Below are positions 17,872 through 26,650 of a stretch of DNA of 64,000 nt, one piece after another. A program made the position numbers and the translations under genes. This stretch comes from Rhodothermales bacterium (GTDB lineage Bacteria; Bacteroidota; Rhodothermia; Rhodothermales; VXPQ01), in assembly GCA_951812335.1 (NCBI GenBank), contig OX638293.1:248001-312000 (forward strand), given 5' to 3'. Every line of letters starts with the position of its first letter. Positions within the stretch are counted from its first letter, which is position 1. A model generated the notes under the pieces. The model worked only from the letters and a program-made list of their open reading frames with translations, did not search any database and was not told the origin of the DNA.

Positions 17872-18489
17872 TTAAAGCAGGTAAATCGTCGGAAAGAGGA
17901 ATATCCATACGAGATCGACAAAGTGCCAGTAAAGCCCTGCAATCTCGATCCGGTTCGTGAATCGTTTCGGGTCGGTCTTCCACATGCGAGCGCCCGGCCA
18001 CATGAAATACATGTTGACGATAATGCCGCCGATCACGTGCAGGCCGTGCAGCCCGGTCAGCACAAAGTAGATGGCAAGGAAATTGTTCTCGGCGGGCAGG
18101 TACCCGTGGCTGAACTTTTCGCCGTACTCGAAGGCTTTTACGATGAGAAAGGCGAAGCCGAGCGCAATGGTGGCCCCCATGTACAACCGGTACCGGTCGA
18201 ACCGCTTCATCGCAAGGGAGGCCCAGGACATCACCATCGTAACGCTCGACCCGATAAGTATGAGCGTATTGAGGGTGGCCAGGGGGACATTCAGAATGTC
18301 CGAAGCCCGTTCGTACATGTGCCCGCCTATCTCGCCGGGCCATTCGGGCGCGCCGATACGCAGGAAAATATATGCCGAGAACAGCCCGCCGAACAGCATG
18401 ACTTCGGAGGCGAGAAAAAGCCACACTCCGATCTTTGCATTGTTTACGCCCGTATCGGGCCGGGGCGCAACGGTGAATGGAATTTGCAT
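17872..18489 (-). CDS. coxC: Cytochrome c oxidase subunit III (first oxidase)
   Basis: A 205-residue membrane protein with five hydrophobic segments, the short form of subunit III. Family features are WLFLASEVMLFGGLFSAYI near residue 29, FVLTGLHGLHVIGG near 145 and the ending YWHFVDLVWIFLFP near 187. It stabilises subunit I and its proton uptake. It lies between coxA and coxD. Confidence 0.93.
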   Translation of the reverse strand: MQIPFTVAPRPDTGVNNAKIGVWLFLASEVMLFGGLFSAYIFLRIGAPEWPGEIGGHMYERASDILNVPLATLNTLILIGSSVTMVMSWASLAMKRFDRYRLYMGATIALGFAFLIVKAFEYGEKFSHGYLPAENNFLAIYFVLTGLHGLHVIGGIIVNMYFMWPGARMWKTDPKRFTNRIEIAGLYWHFVDLVWIFLFPTIYLL

Positions 18490-18544
18490 GTCGGTCAGGG
18501 TTCACAAACGGGTTTCATACATACGATAGGCGCGCTGGCCCGAA

Positions 18545-20323
18545 TTAATCTTCCGATGCTTCGGCGGGCGGAGCATTCTGCGGCCAGTAATCTTCGTCAT
18601 GGTCCGGGTGGCTGTATTCGTACGGGTCCCGGTACACCTCGGGCAGATCGTGGAAGTTACCGTGCCCGACAGGAGGAGACGGGGCTGCCGTCCATTCGAG
18701 CGTCGTGGCGTCCCAGTGGTTCTCGGTGGCCTTTTTCCCCTTCTTCATGCTGATAAGAAGATTCACGATAAACGGGATCTGGAAAACGAACAGCACCCAT
18801 GAGGCGATCGACATCACTTCGTTGTAGACGATCACATCCTGTGCATGGGCGTAAATCTCCCCGCCGTCATACAACCGCCGCGAAACGCCGGCCATCCCCT
18901 GAATGAGCATGGGGAAGAAGATAAAATTCATGCTGACGATCGTACCCCAGAAGTGGATCTTGCCGAGCGTGTCGTTCATGGTTCGCCCGGTCATCTTCGG
19001 GAACCAGTAATAAATGCCGGCCATGAGGGCGAGAATAGTGCCCGGCGCCACCACATAATGGAAGTGCCCGATCACGTAGTAGGTATCGTGCAGGGGAATA
19101 TCGGTGGGAGCCAACCCCAACGGCAACCCCGTGAGCCCGCCGATGCCGAACATGGGCAAAAAGCCCAGCGCAAAGAGCATGGGCGTCGTGAACCGGATAG
19201 ACCCCCCCCACAGCGACAGAAAAAGCGCCGTAAGAATAATCACCGACGGGATCGAGATGATCATCGTGGTGGTCTGGAAAAACACGCTCATCACCTGCCC
19301 CATTCCGGTAATGAACATGTGATGCGCCCAGACGATGAACGACATGAAGCCGAGGAAAATCAGGGAATACACCATCACCTTGTATCCCCGGAGCGGTTTC
19401 CGCGAGTTATTGGCGATAATCTCTGCGACGATGCCCATGGCCGGCAGCACCAGCACATACACCTCCGGGTGAGCGAGGAACCAGAACAGATGCTGCCAGA
19501 GCAATGGACTGCCCCCGCCCGCGACATCGACCACTTCGCCGCTGACGACCAGCCCCGACGGCATAAAGAAACTGGTGTCGAGCAAGCGGTCGGACAGTTG
19601 CAGAATGGAAGCGGCCTCCAGCGGAGGAAACGCCAGCAGCAACAGGAAAGACGTAATGAACTGCGCCCACACGAAGAAGGGCATCCGCATGAAGGTCATC
19701 CCTTCGGCCCGAAGCTGCACAATGGTCGTCAGGAAATTGACGGCGCCCAGCAGGGATGAAGTAATGAGAAAAACCATGCCGATAAGCCACATCGTCTGCC
19801 CCATCGACTCGATGACGGACAAGGGGGCATACGAGGTCCAACCGGCCTTGGCGGCGCCGGCGGGCACGAAGAAACTGCCCAGCATGACCAGGCCGCCCAC
19901 AACAAAGACCCAGTAGCTGGCCATGTTGAGTTTCGGAAACGCCATGTCCGGCGCACCGATCTGTAGCGGGACGATGTAGTTGCCGAACGCCCCCACCGCC
20001 AGCGGAACGATGCCGAGAAACACCATGATGGTGCCGTGCATGGCGCCCAGCTGGTTGTAAAATTCGGGGAGCATGATGCCGCCGGGCATCGTGTCGTCGG
20101 TGAAAAGCCAGCCGATCAGCGGCACCGGCTCTCCGGGATAGGCGAGTTGCCACCGCAGGAGCATCACGAGCGAGAACCCGAACAGCAGAAAAAGAAGCGC
20201 TGTAATGCCGTACTGAATCCCGATGACCTTGTGGTCGGTCGAGAAAATGTATTTCCTCCAGAAAGAGGCATGGTGGACGTCTTCCCCGTGGTGGCCTTCC
20301 GGGACGGCTGCGTGATCAGCCAT
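18545..20323 (-). CDS. coxA: Cytochrome c oxidase subunit I lacking the K-channel lysine
   Basis: The catalytic oxygen-reducing subunit, 592 residues and twelve helices. Metal ligands are intact: H96 and H422 for the low-spin haem, H420 for the high-spin haem, H285 with the cross-linking Y289 in AHPEVY, and H334-H335 for CuB. The D-channel aspartate region GAPDMAFPKLN and the glutamate E287 are present, giving an A1-like D pathway. However, the segment that normally reads IPTGIK is IPSVII at 358-363, so the conserved K-channel lysine is an isoleucine. The oxidase at 41833-43551 keeps this lysine. It is the second gene of its operon, after the cupredoxin-like lipoprotein. Confidence 0.95.
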   Translation of the reverse strand: MADHAAVPEGHHGEDVHHASFWRKYIFSTDHKVIGIQYGITALLFLLFGFSLVMLLRWQLAYPGEPVPLIGWLFTDDTMPGGIMLPEFYNQLGAMHGTIMVFLGIVPLAVGAFGNYIVPLQIGAPDMAFPKLNMASYWVFVVGGLVMLGSFFVPAGAAKAGWTSYAPLSVIESMGQTMWLIGMVFLITSSLLGAVNFLTTIVQLRAEGMTFMRMPFFVWAQFITSFLLLLAFPPLEAASILQLSDRLLDTSFFMPSGLVVSGEVVDVAGGGSPLLWQHLFWFLAHPEVYVLVLPAMGIVAEIIANNSRKPLRGYKVMVYSLIFLGFMSFIVWAHHMFITGMGQVMSVFFQTTTMIISIPSVIILTALFLSLWGGSIRFTTPMLFALGFLPMFGIGGLTGLPLGLAPTDIPLHDTYYVIGHFHYVVAPGTILALMAGIYYWFPKMTGRTMNDTLGKIHFWGTIVSMNFIFFPMLIQGMAGVSRRLYDGGEIYAHAQDVIVYNEVMSIASWVLFVFQIPFIVNLLISMKKGKKATENHWDATTLEWTAAPSPPVGHGNFHDLPEVYRDPYEYSHPDHDEDYWPQNAPPAEASED

Positions 20324-20428
20324 AATGATCGATCGGACTTAATTCGTCAGGAAAATGGAGGGGCGACTCGCGCCCGGCGCAGCATGGAAAACCGCCTCAC
20401 TGCGCCGGACGCGTATCGTCGCCGGTGT

Positions 20429-21211
20429 TTATGCCTCTGCTCCGTCGCCGAAGGTAAAGTCGAGCGTGACGGATTCGCCGTCGGCCACACTCACGCTCTG
20501 CTCCTGTACGCCGTATTCTTCGTGCCAGGCTTCGATGACATAGTCGCCTGCAGGCAGATCGCCTATGGAGTACCCGCCCGCTTCGTCGGATGTGCTGAAA
20601 TAGGGATGCGCCGTAACGCCGGCCCATGATTCCATCCAGGGATGAACGTCACACTTGATGCGGGCCATGACCTCGGGAACCCGGAAGACTTCCTCGCGCT
20701 CCTGGCCTGCCGTGGGCATCCCGAAATTGAACGGACGGTTCGCTTCCGGCAGTGCATGAATGTTGTGCAGCAGGGGGTCGCTGTTACGAATCTTGATAGG
20801 CTGTCCGGCCTGCACGCCGAACACATGCGGCTCATAGGTGCATCCTACCTGATCCAGCACAACCGGCTCGGAACGCGCCGGGAACGTCATATCTCCGAGG
20901 CCGTCCTTGACGTGCACGAACACCCAGCGCAGCGTGCCGTTGTCGTTGACAACCACTTTCCGACTGAGGGCCGGCTCCTCGCGCAGGGCCATACACTCGC
21001 GGTCGAGATTAAGCGCTGGCTGCTCAGGGGCCGTACCCGTAAACCGAATGGAGCCCGACACAACAGCACTTCCCGCCGGTGTATATTCCTCTGCGGCCGT
21101 ATCGCCGCCTTCCGTGGAGTCGCCGCCCGCGTCGGCGCCACCGCCGCCACAGCCCGCGATAAGCATCGCGACCAGAGCGAGCGGGAGCATGTAAAACGTA
21201 ATTCTGTTCAT
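20429..21211 (-). CDS. Lipoprotein with cupredoxin-like metal motif, cox-associated
   Basis: A 260-residue exported lipoprotein: signal peptide with lipobox LIAGC (Cys21), then a flexible acidic/Gly linker to about residue 48. The folded part has a beta-rich domain with SDPLLHNIH near residue 145 and KCDVHPWMESW near 187, followed by a carboxypeptidase-regulatory-type beta sandwich (about 205-255, YSIGDLPAGDYVIEAWHEE). The His...Cys-x2-His-x2-Met set could bind a type 1-like copper, as in plastocyanin-like carriers. It directly precedes coxA in the same direction, so an electron-donor or copper-handling role for this oxidase is plausible; this is inference. Confidence 0.72.
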   Translation of the reverse strand: MNRITFYMLPLALVAMLIAGCGGGGADAGGDSTEGGDTAAEEYTPAGSAVVSGSIRFTGTAPEQPALNLDRECMALREEPALSRKVVVNDNGTLRWVFVHVKDGLGDMTFPARSEPVVLDQVGCTYEPHVFGVQAGQPIKIRNSDPLLHNIHALPEANRPFNFGMPTAGQEREEVFRVPEVMARIKCDVHPWMESWAGVTAHPYFSTSDEAGGYSIGDLPAGDYVIEAWHEEYGVQEQSVSVADGESVTLDFTFGDGAEA

Positions 21212-21274
21212 GGGGAACGTTCTTGCGTTTGGTTAAGAAACGGTATGTGCGTATCTATGCACAATTGTCGTCGA

Positions 21275-21290
21275 TAGTATAGCAATACTA
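21275..21290. promoter_or_regulatory. Inverted repeat in a divergent promoter region
   Basis: TAGTAT and ATACTA form a perfect six-base inverted repeat around a four-base spacer. It lies in the AT-rich 100-base gap between the divergently transcribed cox-operon lipoprotein gene and the hypothetical gene at 21312. The gap must hold promoters for both directions, and the repeat could be an operator or overlap a -10 element. Confidence 0.35.
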
Positions 21291-21311
21291 AAAATAAATT
21301 TTTGTGAAAAG

Positions 21312-21671
21312 ATGGAATGGCTCTGGCCCTTGTTCGAACCTTATGTCCGCAAAAGTTTCGAGCGCCGGGGGATAGACGACCCGGATATGTCCGATCTCGA
21401 TACAGCCTTCCTGCGTCTTCTGGGATCGTCCACCGTGACCATTCTGGTGCAGGAACCCTGGCGCGGCTCGGTCCGCTTCAAAGGACTGGACCGCCTCCCG
21501 GCGGCGGAATGCATGGACCTGTTCCGGGACCCGGAGGGATATCTGTTCGAACGCTTCGGAGGCGGGAAGTACAAACTCAATTTCCACGAAGGATGGAATT
21601 TCGTGGCTACGCAGAACTTCAAGCCCGAAGGCGAACCGAAGTGGACGGACCTGCCGGGTATGGATTTATGA
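21312..21671 (+). CDS. Hypothetical 119-residue protein
   Basis: A small soluble protein starting MEWLWPLFEPYVRKSFERRG and ending ...KWTDLPGMDL, with no signal peptide or membrane segment. It has many aromatic residues and an acidic/basic balance normal for a folded cytosolic protein. No family was recognised. It is divergent from the cox operon and converges on the outer-membrane receptor gene with 67 bases between. Confidence 0.6.
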   Translation: MEWLWPLFEPYVRKSFERRGIDDPDMSDLDTAFLRLLGSSTVTILVQEPWRGSVRFKGLDRLPAAECMDLFRDPEGYLFERFGGGKYKLNFHEGWNFVATQNFKPEGEPKWTDLPGMDL

Positions 21672-21738
21672 CAGGCGAAAGCGGGATCGATGGACTGTCC
21701 TGCCGGGGACGCAAGACGATCCCCCTCTCCTGCAATGG

Positions 21739-24549
21739 TTACAGATTTATTCGTATGCCGCGCGCCCTGCGCTTCGATCCGGCGCCTGAACCGGGAGAAA
21801 GTCGGTACGAGAATTTAAGCAGAACGTAACGCCCCAGCGAAGCGATCCGCTCCTCCCGAATGTACGTGTTCGTATTGGAAAACCGGACATCCTCGTTCCG
21901 TCCGAGCAGATCGAATCCTGTCAGTTCGATGTCGGCGCGTTCGTTCATCAAGGACCGCGCAACTGAAGCCCCCAGGATGGGCACGCTGCCGACGTCGCCG
22001 AACACTTCCCGAGAATAGGTCCGGTAATCGAACGAACCGGTTACGCGCCATTTTTCGGTGAAATACAGCGTCGCATCGGCGTAGTAGGTACGATTGACGT
22101 ACTGCCGATTCTGCTCCTCGTTCAGCGAGTAGTCCGCCGCATTGAAGGTGTACCGGGCGCCTGCCCGTATATCGAACAGGTCCGTATTCCGATTATTCAG
22201 GCCGACATCGATCGTATGGCGCAGGATGCGCGCCCTGTTCTCGGCCTCGTTGACATATTCGAGGCTGCGCTCGAATACCGGATTATTGGACACATTGATT
22301 TCCAGGCCGAGGGGACGGACAGGCGTGCCGAAATGAACGCTTCCCGAGAACCGCCAGGAGCCGTCCGCATTGACCGAGGTAATGACCTGTCGGAACCGTT
22401 CGTCCACGACTCTCGACTGCGCAATGTCGTTGTTCACGTAGGTGCTCCGGGCAAACACGAACACCTTCGTAAACGTGAAGGGATCGTAGAAAGAGAAACG
22501 CAGATCGACGTTGTGACGATATTCCGGCTTCAGCGCAGGATTTCCCGTACGCACAAGCAGTGGATTGGTGTTGTTCGTAAGGGGTTGCAGATCGGTAATG
22601 GACGGTTCCCGCGCACGCCCCGAGTACTCCAGCGATAAATCCATCCGTTCGCCAAGATCGTACCTGAAATTCGCCCGGGGCAACACATGTGTGTATGCGT
22701 TTTCGATCCGTGCGTGGACCTCCTCGCCGGTCAAGCCGACAATATTCCCGGCCAGCGTCGATTTTTGCAGATTGGCGCCTATACCGGCCTTGAATTTTTC
22801 TCCGCTTGCCTGGTATCGAACGCCCCCCTGTATATAGGAATACATACGGTCGTATCCGGAAGAAAGCCTGTCGTTGAAAACGGAAGCGCCGGATACCATG
22901 TCGAACACCGACTGCCTGCGTTCTTCCTCCAACTGCCGGCTCTCTACTTGAAATTCCAGCCTACCCCCTTCCCCGACAGGTTCGATATACGAAAGCTGTT
23001 GCGTCGATTGCAACGAACTCCCTGGGCGTGTTTGCAACTGCATGATTTCGTCGCGGGAAAGTACGTTCCCCTCCTCGAAAAACCGTGTAATCGAACGGAG
23101 ATCGCCGGACATGTCGTCGTCGTTCAGGCGGCCCCGCACTTCTCCCACCAGACTGCGACCCTTTTCGTCGAGCCGACGACGCCATGTCAGCGAACCGTTT
23201 GCACCCAGGTTGTCGCTTTCCGACCTGTAATCGGCCAGGGCCGCGTTCTCGGTCGCCCCCCGAGCCAGCGTAACGGTCTCCGAAATATTCGCCAGCGAGG
23301 AGGCGCCCGCCGTCAGTCCGCCGCGCAGTCGCAGGTCGTGCCCTTCCCCGAATTCGTGAGAGGCGTTCACGGTCAAACGGTGGGTCAGGTTATCGCTGGT
23401 CTGCCCGCCGGTCTCGTTCACGAAAGAAGACTGCACGGGCCCAAGCAATTGCTGCTGCTGCGCCACGCGATCCTGCCGGTTATCCACGTTCGACAGGAAA
23501 TAACTGGCGTGGGCCCAGGTATTCTCTCCGAAATCCCTGTTCGCATTGAGCCCGACCGAAACGGTCTCCGACAACCCGTCCCGGTTGGAGGAAAAACCGT
23601 CGCCGGAACGAATCATTAACCTCCCGCCCATGGCCTCCATACCTCCCAGCAGCGTGACGATGTCGCCGAACGAAAAATTCTGCCGGTTGACGTTGTTGAC
23701 GTTCCCGATGAGAGACCACTGCGTGGACGGGCCGAAGCGGTTTACGGAAACATTGCCGTCGTAGTGCTCCTCGCTCCCGTATCCCCCCGTCAAATGACCG
23801 AAATATCCTCTTTCCGCCTCTTCTTTCAGATCCAGATTGATGGTTTTGACATCCTCTCCGTCCTCGATACCGGTAAACTCCTCCATGTCCGACGCTTTAT
23901 CGTATACCTGCACCTTTTCGATCACATTCGCGGGCAGGTTTTTGGTGGCAATGGCGGGATCGTCTCCAAAAAATTCCTTGTTCTCGACCAGCACTTTCTG
24001 CACTTCTTCCCCTTGCGCCCGGATTGTGCCGTCGTCCTCTACCTCTATGCCGGGCAATCGCCGGAGCAAGTCTTCCACCATGTCGTTGGGGCGCGTCGCG
24101 AAGGCAGCAGCATTGTATTCGAGCGTATCTACTTTAACGACAATGGGTATGTGCTCGGCGCCGATCACCAGTTCGTCCAGTTCGACAGTCGAGGCTTCGA
24201 GTACGATGGTCCCCGCATCGTAGTCGCCGCCCGACAGATCCATGTCCTGCCGGTGCGCCCGGAACCCGACATAGGTGATCTGCAGGATATACGCGCCTTC
24301 GGGAACACGCCGAAGGGTAAACGCCCCGTCCCGATCGGTCGTCGAGAACCGGGTCATAACCGAATCTTCGCGGGTGAGCGCCACCACCGTCGCGCTCGGA
24401 AGCCCCGCGCCCGTCGAATCCACGACCACGCCGGTAACCTCGAAACGGCTATTCTGAGCCGTAGCTGTTTCCGTACCCAGGAGGCAGACAAAAAGACAAG
24501 CAACTACCCGGAGGCTTGCCGCCTGCCAACCCATGCGTATATATTTCAT
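21739..24549 (-). CDS. TonB-dependent-receptor-like outer membrane beta-barrel protein
   Basis: A protein of about 936 residues beginning with a signal peptide ending near ATAQ. An N-terminal carboxypeptidase-regulatory-like (CarboxypepD_reg) domain (about 30-110) follows, then a plug domain (about 120-210; RPNDMVEDLLRRLPGIEVED) and a long C-terminal beta-barrel of the OMP_b-brl_3 type. This group imports or binds ligands at the outer membrane in Bacteroidota-type cells; the ligand is unknown. The start is the ATG of MKYIRMG at 24549; an ATG seven codons upstream is also in frame. It follows the GLPGLI gene by 54 bases, a usual pairing. Confidence 0.88.
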   Translation of the reverse strand: MKYIRMGWQAASLRVVACLFVCLLGTETATAQNSRFEVTGVVVDSTGAGLPSATVVALTREDSVMTRFSTTDRDGAFTLRRVPEGAYILQITYVGFRAHRQDMDLSGGDYDAGTIVLEASTVELDELVIGAEHIPIVVKVDTLEYNAAAFATRPNDMVEDLLRRLPGIEVEDDGTIRAQGEEVQKVLVENKEFFGDDPAIATKNLPANVIEKVQVYDKASDMEEFTGIEDGEDVKTINLDLKEEAERGYFGHLTGGYGSEEHYDGNVSVNRFGPSTQWSLIGNVNNVNRQNFSFGDIVTLLGGMEAMGGRLMIRSGDGFSSNRDGLSETVSVGLNANRDFGENTWAHASYFLSNVDNRQDRVAQQQQLLGPVQSSFVNETGGQTSDNLTHRLTVNASHEFGEGHDLRLRGGLTAGASSLANISETVTLARGATENAALADYRSESDNLGANGSLTWRRRLDEKGRSLVGEVRGRLNDDDMSGDLRSITRFFEEGNVLSRDEIMQLQTRPGSSLQSTQQLSYIEPVGEGGRLEFQVESRQLEEERRQSVFDMVSGASVFNDRLSSGYDRMYSYIQGGVRYQASGEKFKAGIGANLQKSTLAGNIVGLTGEEVHARIENAYTHVLPRANFRYDLGERMDLSLEYSGRAREPSITDLQPLTNNTNPLLVRTGNPALKPEYRHNVDLRFSFYDPFTFTKVFVFARSTYVNNDIAQSRVVDERFRQVITSVNADGSWRFSGSVHFGTPVRPLGLEINVSNNPVFERSLEYVNEAENRARILRHTIDVGLNNRNTDLFDIRAGARYTFNAADYSLNEEQNRQYVNRTYYADATLYFTEKWRVTGSFDYRTYSREVFGDVGSVPILGASVARSLMNERADIELTGFDLLGRNEDVRFSNTNTYIREERIASLGRYVLLKFSYRLSPGSGAGSKRRARGIRINL

Positions 24550-24603
24550 AACGATCGGTTGGGAGTACATCGGGATAGCGAAAACAAAGCGGATGCCCGG
24601 ACG

Positions 24604-25419
24604 TCAGCGTCGGTCAATCCGCCGGATAACGGTCCTGTTACCGCCCCGGCCCTGCATTTCTTCCAGTTTTTCCTTCCGAATGGCGGCAAACTCTTCCTGC
24701 GTAACGACCTTCCCTTTTTCCGGCGCCCGAATCAACGCTTCGTCAGGCGCATCGAGCGAAACGTGCGTAGCGCTGTAGGTAGTAGGATTTTCCCTGTCGA
24801 TAGACAGCACCAGAATCGCACCGGGCAACCCTCCGAACGAGGCAGGACCGACCGATACGGGAAGTTCCGGGGCGAACCAGGCTTCTACCGTGGCGCTGTC
24901 CGCTTCCGTGACCGCCTTCTGGCATGCAAAACCGAGGTACTCGCCCTGTTCGCCCGTGAGGCGCCATGCATATTCGGGCCGGTCGCCTCGTATCAGAAAA
25001 GCGCGGCCCAGAAAGTCTTTCCGTTCAGTGACCGTCCAGGCTTCGAGATCGGTGTACGTTACGGTACGCTCCCGCAGGCGTCCTCGCGTACGAATGCGAA
25101 TATTGACATCCCCCCGGGAACGGTTCACCGATCGACCGGGGATTGCCGCCGAATCCGGGGTCGCCATCATAACCGACGCCTTTTCCGTGAAGTGGAGGCG
25201 CCAGACCGTAGTATCCACCGCCGACATCGAGGCCAATATCTCCTCTTGCATTTCTCGCAGAGCGGGCGGCAGCTCGAAATCCTCGGGAATTTCCGGCTTT
25301 ACGGTTCGCTGGTAACGGATCGTTCCCGCCGTTTGGGCAAGCGCTGGCGGCAGGACCAAAGCATACGGGACAGTGCCCAGCAGGAGAAAAAGGACCATTC
25401 CCCTGCAAACGGAACGCAT
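24604..25419 (-). CDS. GLPGLI-family exported protein
   Basis: A 271-residue secreted protein of the GLPGLI family (function unknown). It has a signal peptide ending around LPPALAQ and shows the family hallmark FGGLPGAILVLSIDR near residue 195 plus the preceding aromatic RPEYAWRL region. The chosen start is the ATG at 25419 (MRSVCRG); the longer open frame begins 12 codons upstream. It is upstream of, and probably co-transcribed with, the outer-membrane receptor gene. Confidence 0.85.
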   Translation of the reverse strand: MRSVCRGMVLFLLLGTVPYALVLPPALAQTAGTIRYQRTVKPEIPEDFELPPALREMQEEILASMSAVDTTVWRLHFTEKASVMMATPDSAAIPGRSVNRSRGDVNIRIRTRGRLRERTVTYTDLEAWTVTERKDFLGRAFLIRGDRPEYAWRLTGEQGEYLGFACQKAVTEADSATVEAWFAPELPVSVGPASFGGLPGAILVLSIDRENPTTYSATHVSLDAPDEALIRAPEKGKVVTQEEFAAIRKEKLEEMQGRGGNRTVIRRIDRR

Positions 25420-25573
25420 TGCAAGGCGTACGGAAAAATTAAGGGGGGAGCACATGGTTCACGCGCAGGCAATGTGTCGAAGAAACATCCCGTACAAACC
25501 CGACCGGAACACGTATACAACGAACGTCGGAATAAATATATTGTTTGCCGGGTTACCTGAGATTGTTTTCTTC

Positions 25574-25633
25574 GGATAGGCGTTTCATTCCATTGGACTC
25601 TGCGGATCGGCGTTTCATTCCGTTGGACCTTGC
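25574..25633. repeat. Two tandem 30-bp direct repeats
   Basis: Two consecutive units (25574-25603 and 25604-25633) share the core CGTTTCATTCC-TTGGAC, with three mismatches over 30 bases. They lie between the GLPGLI gene and the plus-strand hypothetical gene, in the region expected to carry divergent promoters. A duplicated regulatory site or a simple slippage duplication would both fit. Confidence 0.6.
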
Positions 25634-25653
25634 GCTACCCTACCTGCAATGCC

Positions 25654-26136
25654 ATGCCCAAACCCCTTGCTCCCTCCCCCGATCACCGCCGGCGCATCGC
25701 TACTCTGCTCGGCTTGCTGACAAGCGAGGAAGCGCAGGAAACGATGTCGCAGCGCCTCGGACGTTCGAGGTTGGCGTACGAACTGGCTTGCGCCTGGTTC
25801 GATGACGTGTATGTTCCGAGCGAGCGGTATATGGATGGGCTGAAGGGCGATATGGCGCCCGAGGCGGCAGAGACCTTCAGAGACGCTTTCGATCCCGTGG
25901 AACTGGCCGCCATGGAGCGGTTCCATCGTTTCTTCGAACTGCGCATCGATATGCTGCCGGATGCGATGATCGCCTCGCGATGCATCCCTGTGGACGACCG
26001 CTGGCGGAGCCTGATGAAGGACGCAGGCTATCTGCTGGAAGACATCGGCGGTAATGCAGAAAATTTCCGGCCGAGGGTTACAGAATCCGGGGGTGTCTCC
26101 GAAGAAATCGCCGCAATCATCCGAATCGCAACCTGA
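25654..26136 (+). CDS. Hypothetical helical protein
   Basis: A 160-residue soluble protein, mainly helical, beginning MPKPLAPSPDHRRR. It contains an E/F/D-rich central part (DMAPEAAETFRDAFDPVELA) that resembles small uncharacterised helical proteins of this bacterial group, but no named family was recognised. I chose the ATG at 25654; a TTG eight codons earlier is in frame. Its 3' end overlaps the convergent CopD-like gene by 20 bases. Confidence 0.55.
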   Translation: MPKPLAPSPDHRRRIATLLGLLTSEEAQETMSQRLGRSRLAYELACAWFDDVYVPSERYMDGLKGDMAPEAAETFRDAFDPVELAAMERFHRFFELRIDMLPDAMIASRCIPVDDRWRSLMKDAGYLLEDIGGNAENFRPRVTESGGVSEEIAAIIRIAT

Positions 26137-26569
26137 GCCCCAAGTACAGCACGACCGCAGCAAGTAGGGCGTTGGCAAGCGCAGACCACAGGGCAATCCG
26201 CGTTTTCCCCTGAGGCACAAGCTTCAGACTGTACCATGCCTGGTTCACGCCCATCGTAAGGAACAGGATGAATTTGGCGCCGACCAATTGGAGATACATA
26301 GTCGGATAGCTGAAGTTTGTCAGCCACCCCGCATTGATGAGATTGAAAATCCCTGTCAGCAGAATGGTGAAGAAAAGCTCCCTGCTGAACCGCTGGAACC
26401 GGCGCACCAGCGTCTCGATAAGCGTAGCGGCGCGTCCGGGGTCAAGGTGTTCGGCCCCAAACCGGCGGACGGCAGGCATCGCCACAAACGGTACGACGAT
26501 CATCCCGCCCACCCAGACGATGATCGCCGCCAGATGAATCCATAGAACGACGGCGCGAAAGGTGAACAT
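26117..26569 (-). CDS. CopD-like membrane protein
   Basis: A 150-residue membrane protein with four hydrophobic helices. The first helix, VLWIHLAAIIVWVGGMIVVPF, with its H-x8-GG pattern resembles the CopD/DUF4149 group of copper- or haem-related membrane proteins. Basic loops precede helix 2 (RRFQRFSRELFF). It is the last gene in the direction of the bd-like cluster, but repeat copy B separates it from the gene before, so co-transcription is uncertain. Confidence 0.65.
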   Translation of the reverse strand: MFTFRAVVLWIHLAAIIVWVGGMIVVPFVAMPAVRRFGAEHLDPGRAATLIETLVRRFQRFSRELFFTILLTGIFNLINAGWLTNFSYPTMYLQLVGAKFILFLTMGVNQAWYSLKLVPQGKTRIALWSALANALLAAVVLYLGLRLRFG

Positions 26570-26574
26570 GGCTT

Positions 26575-26650
26575 TTTAACGATGCAATCATGATGTCCTG
26601 TACGCGGGACAGTGAAGCACTGATCGAAGTGGACTTGATCAGAGCATCCT
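26575..26650 (-). repeat. MITE-like dispersed repeat, copy B (terminal segment)
   Basis: About 75 bases matching the conserved end of copies A and C. On the minus strand it starts with AGGATGCTCTGATCAA (26650-26635), one mismatch from the others, immediately after the TAA stop of the PCP_red gene. It lies between that gene and the CopD-like gene. The rest of the longer copies is missing. Confidence 0.65.
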
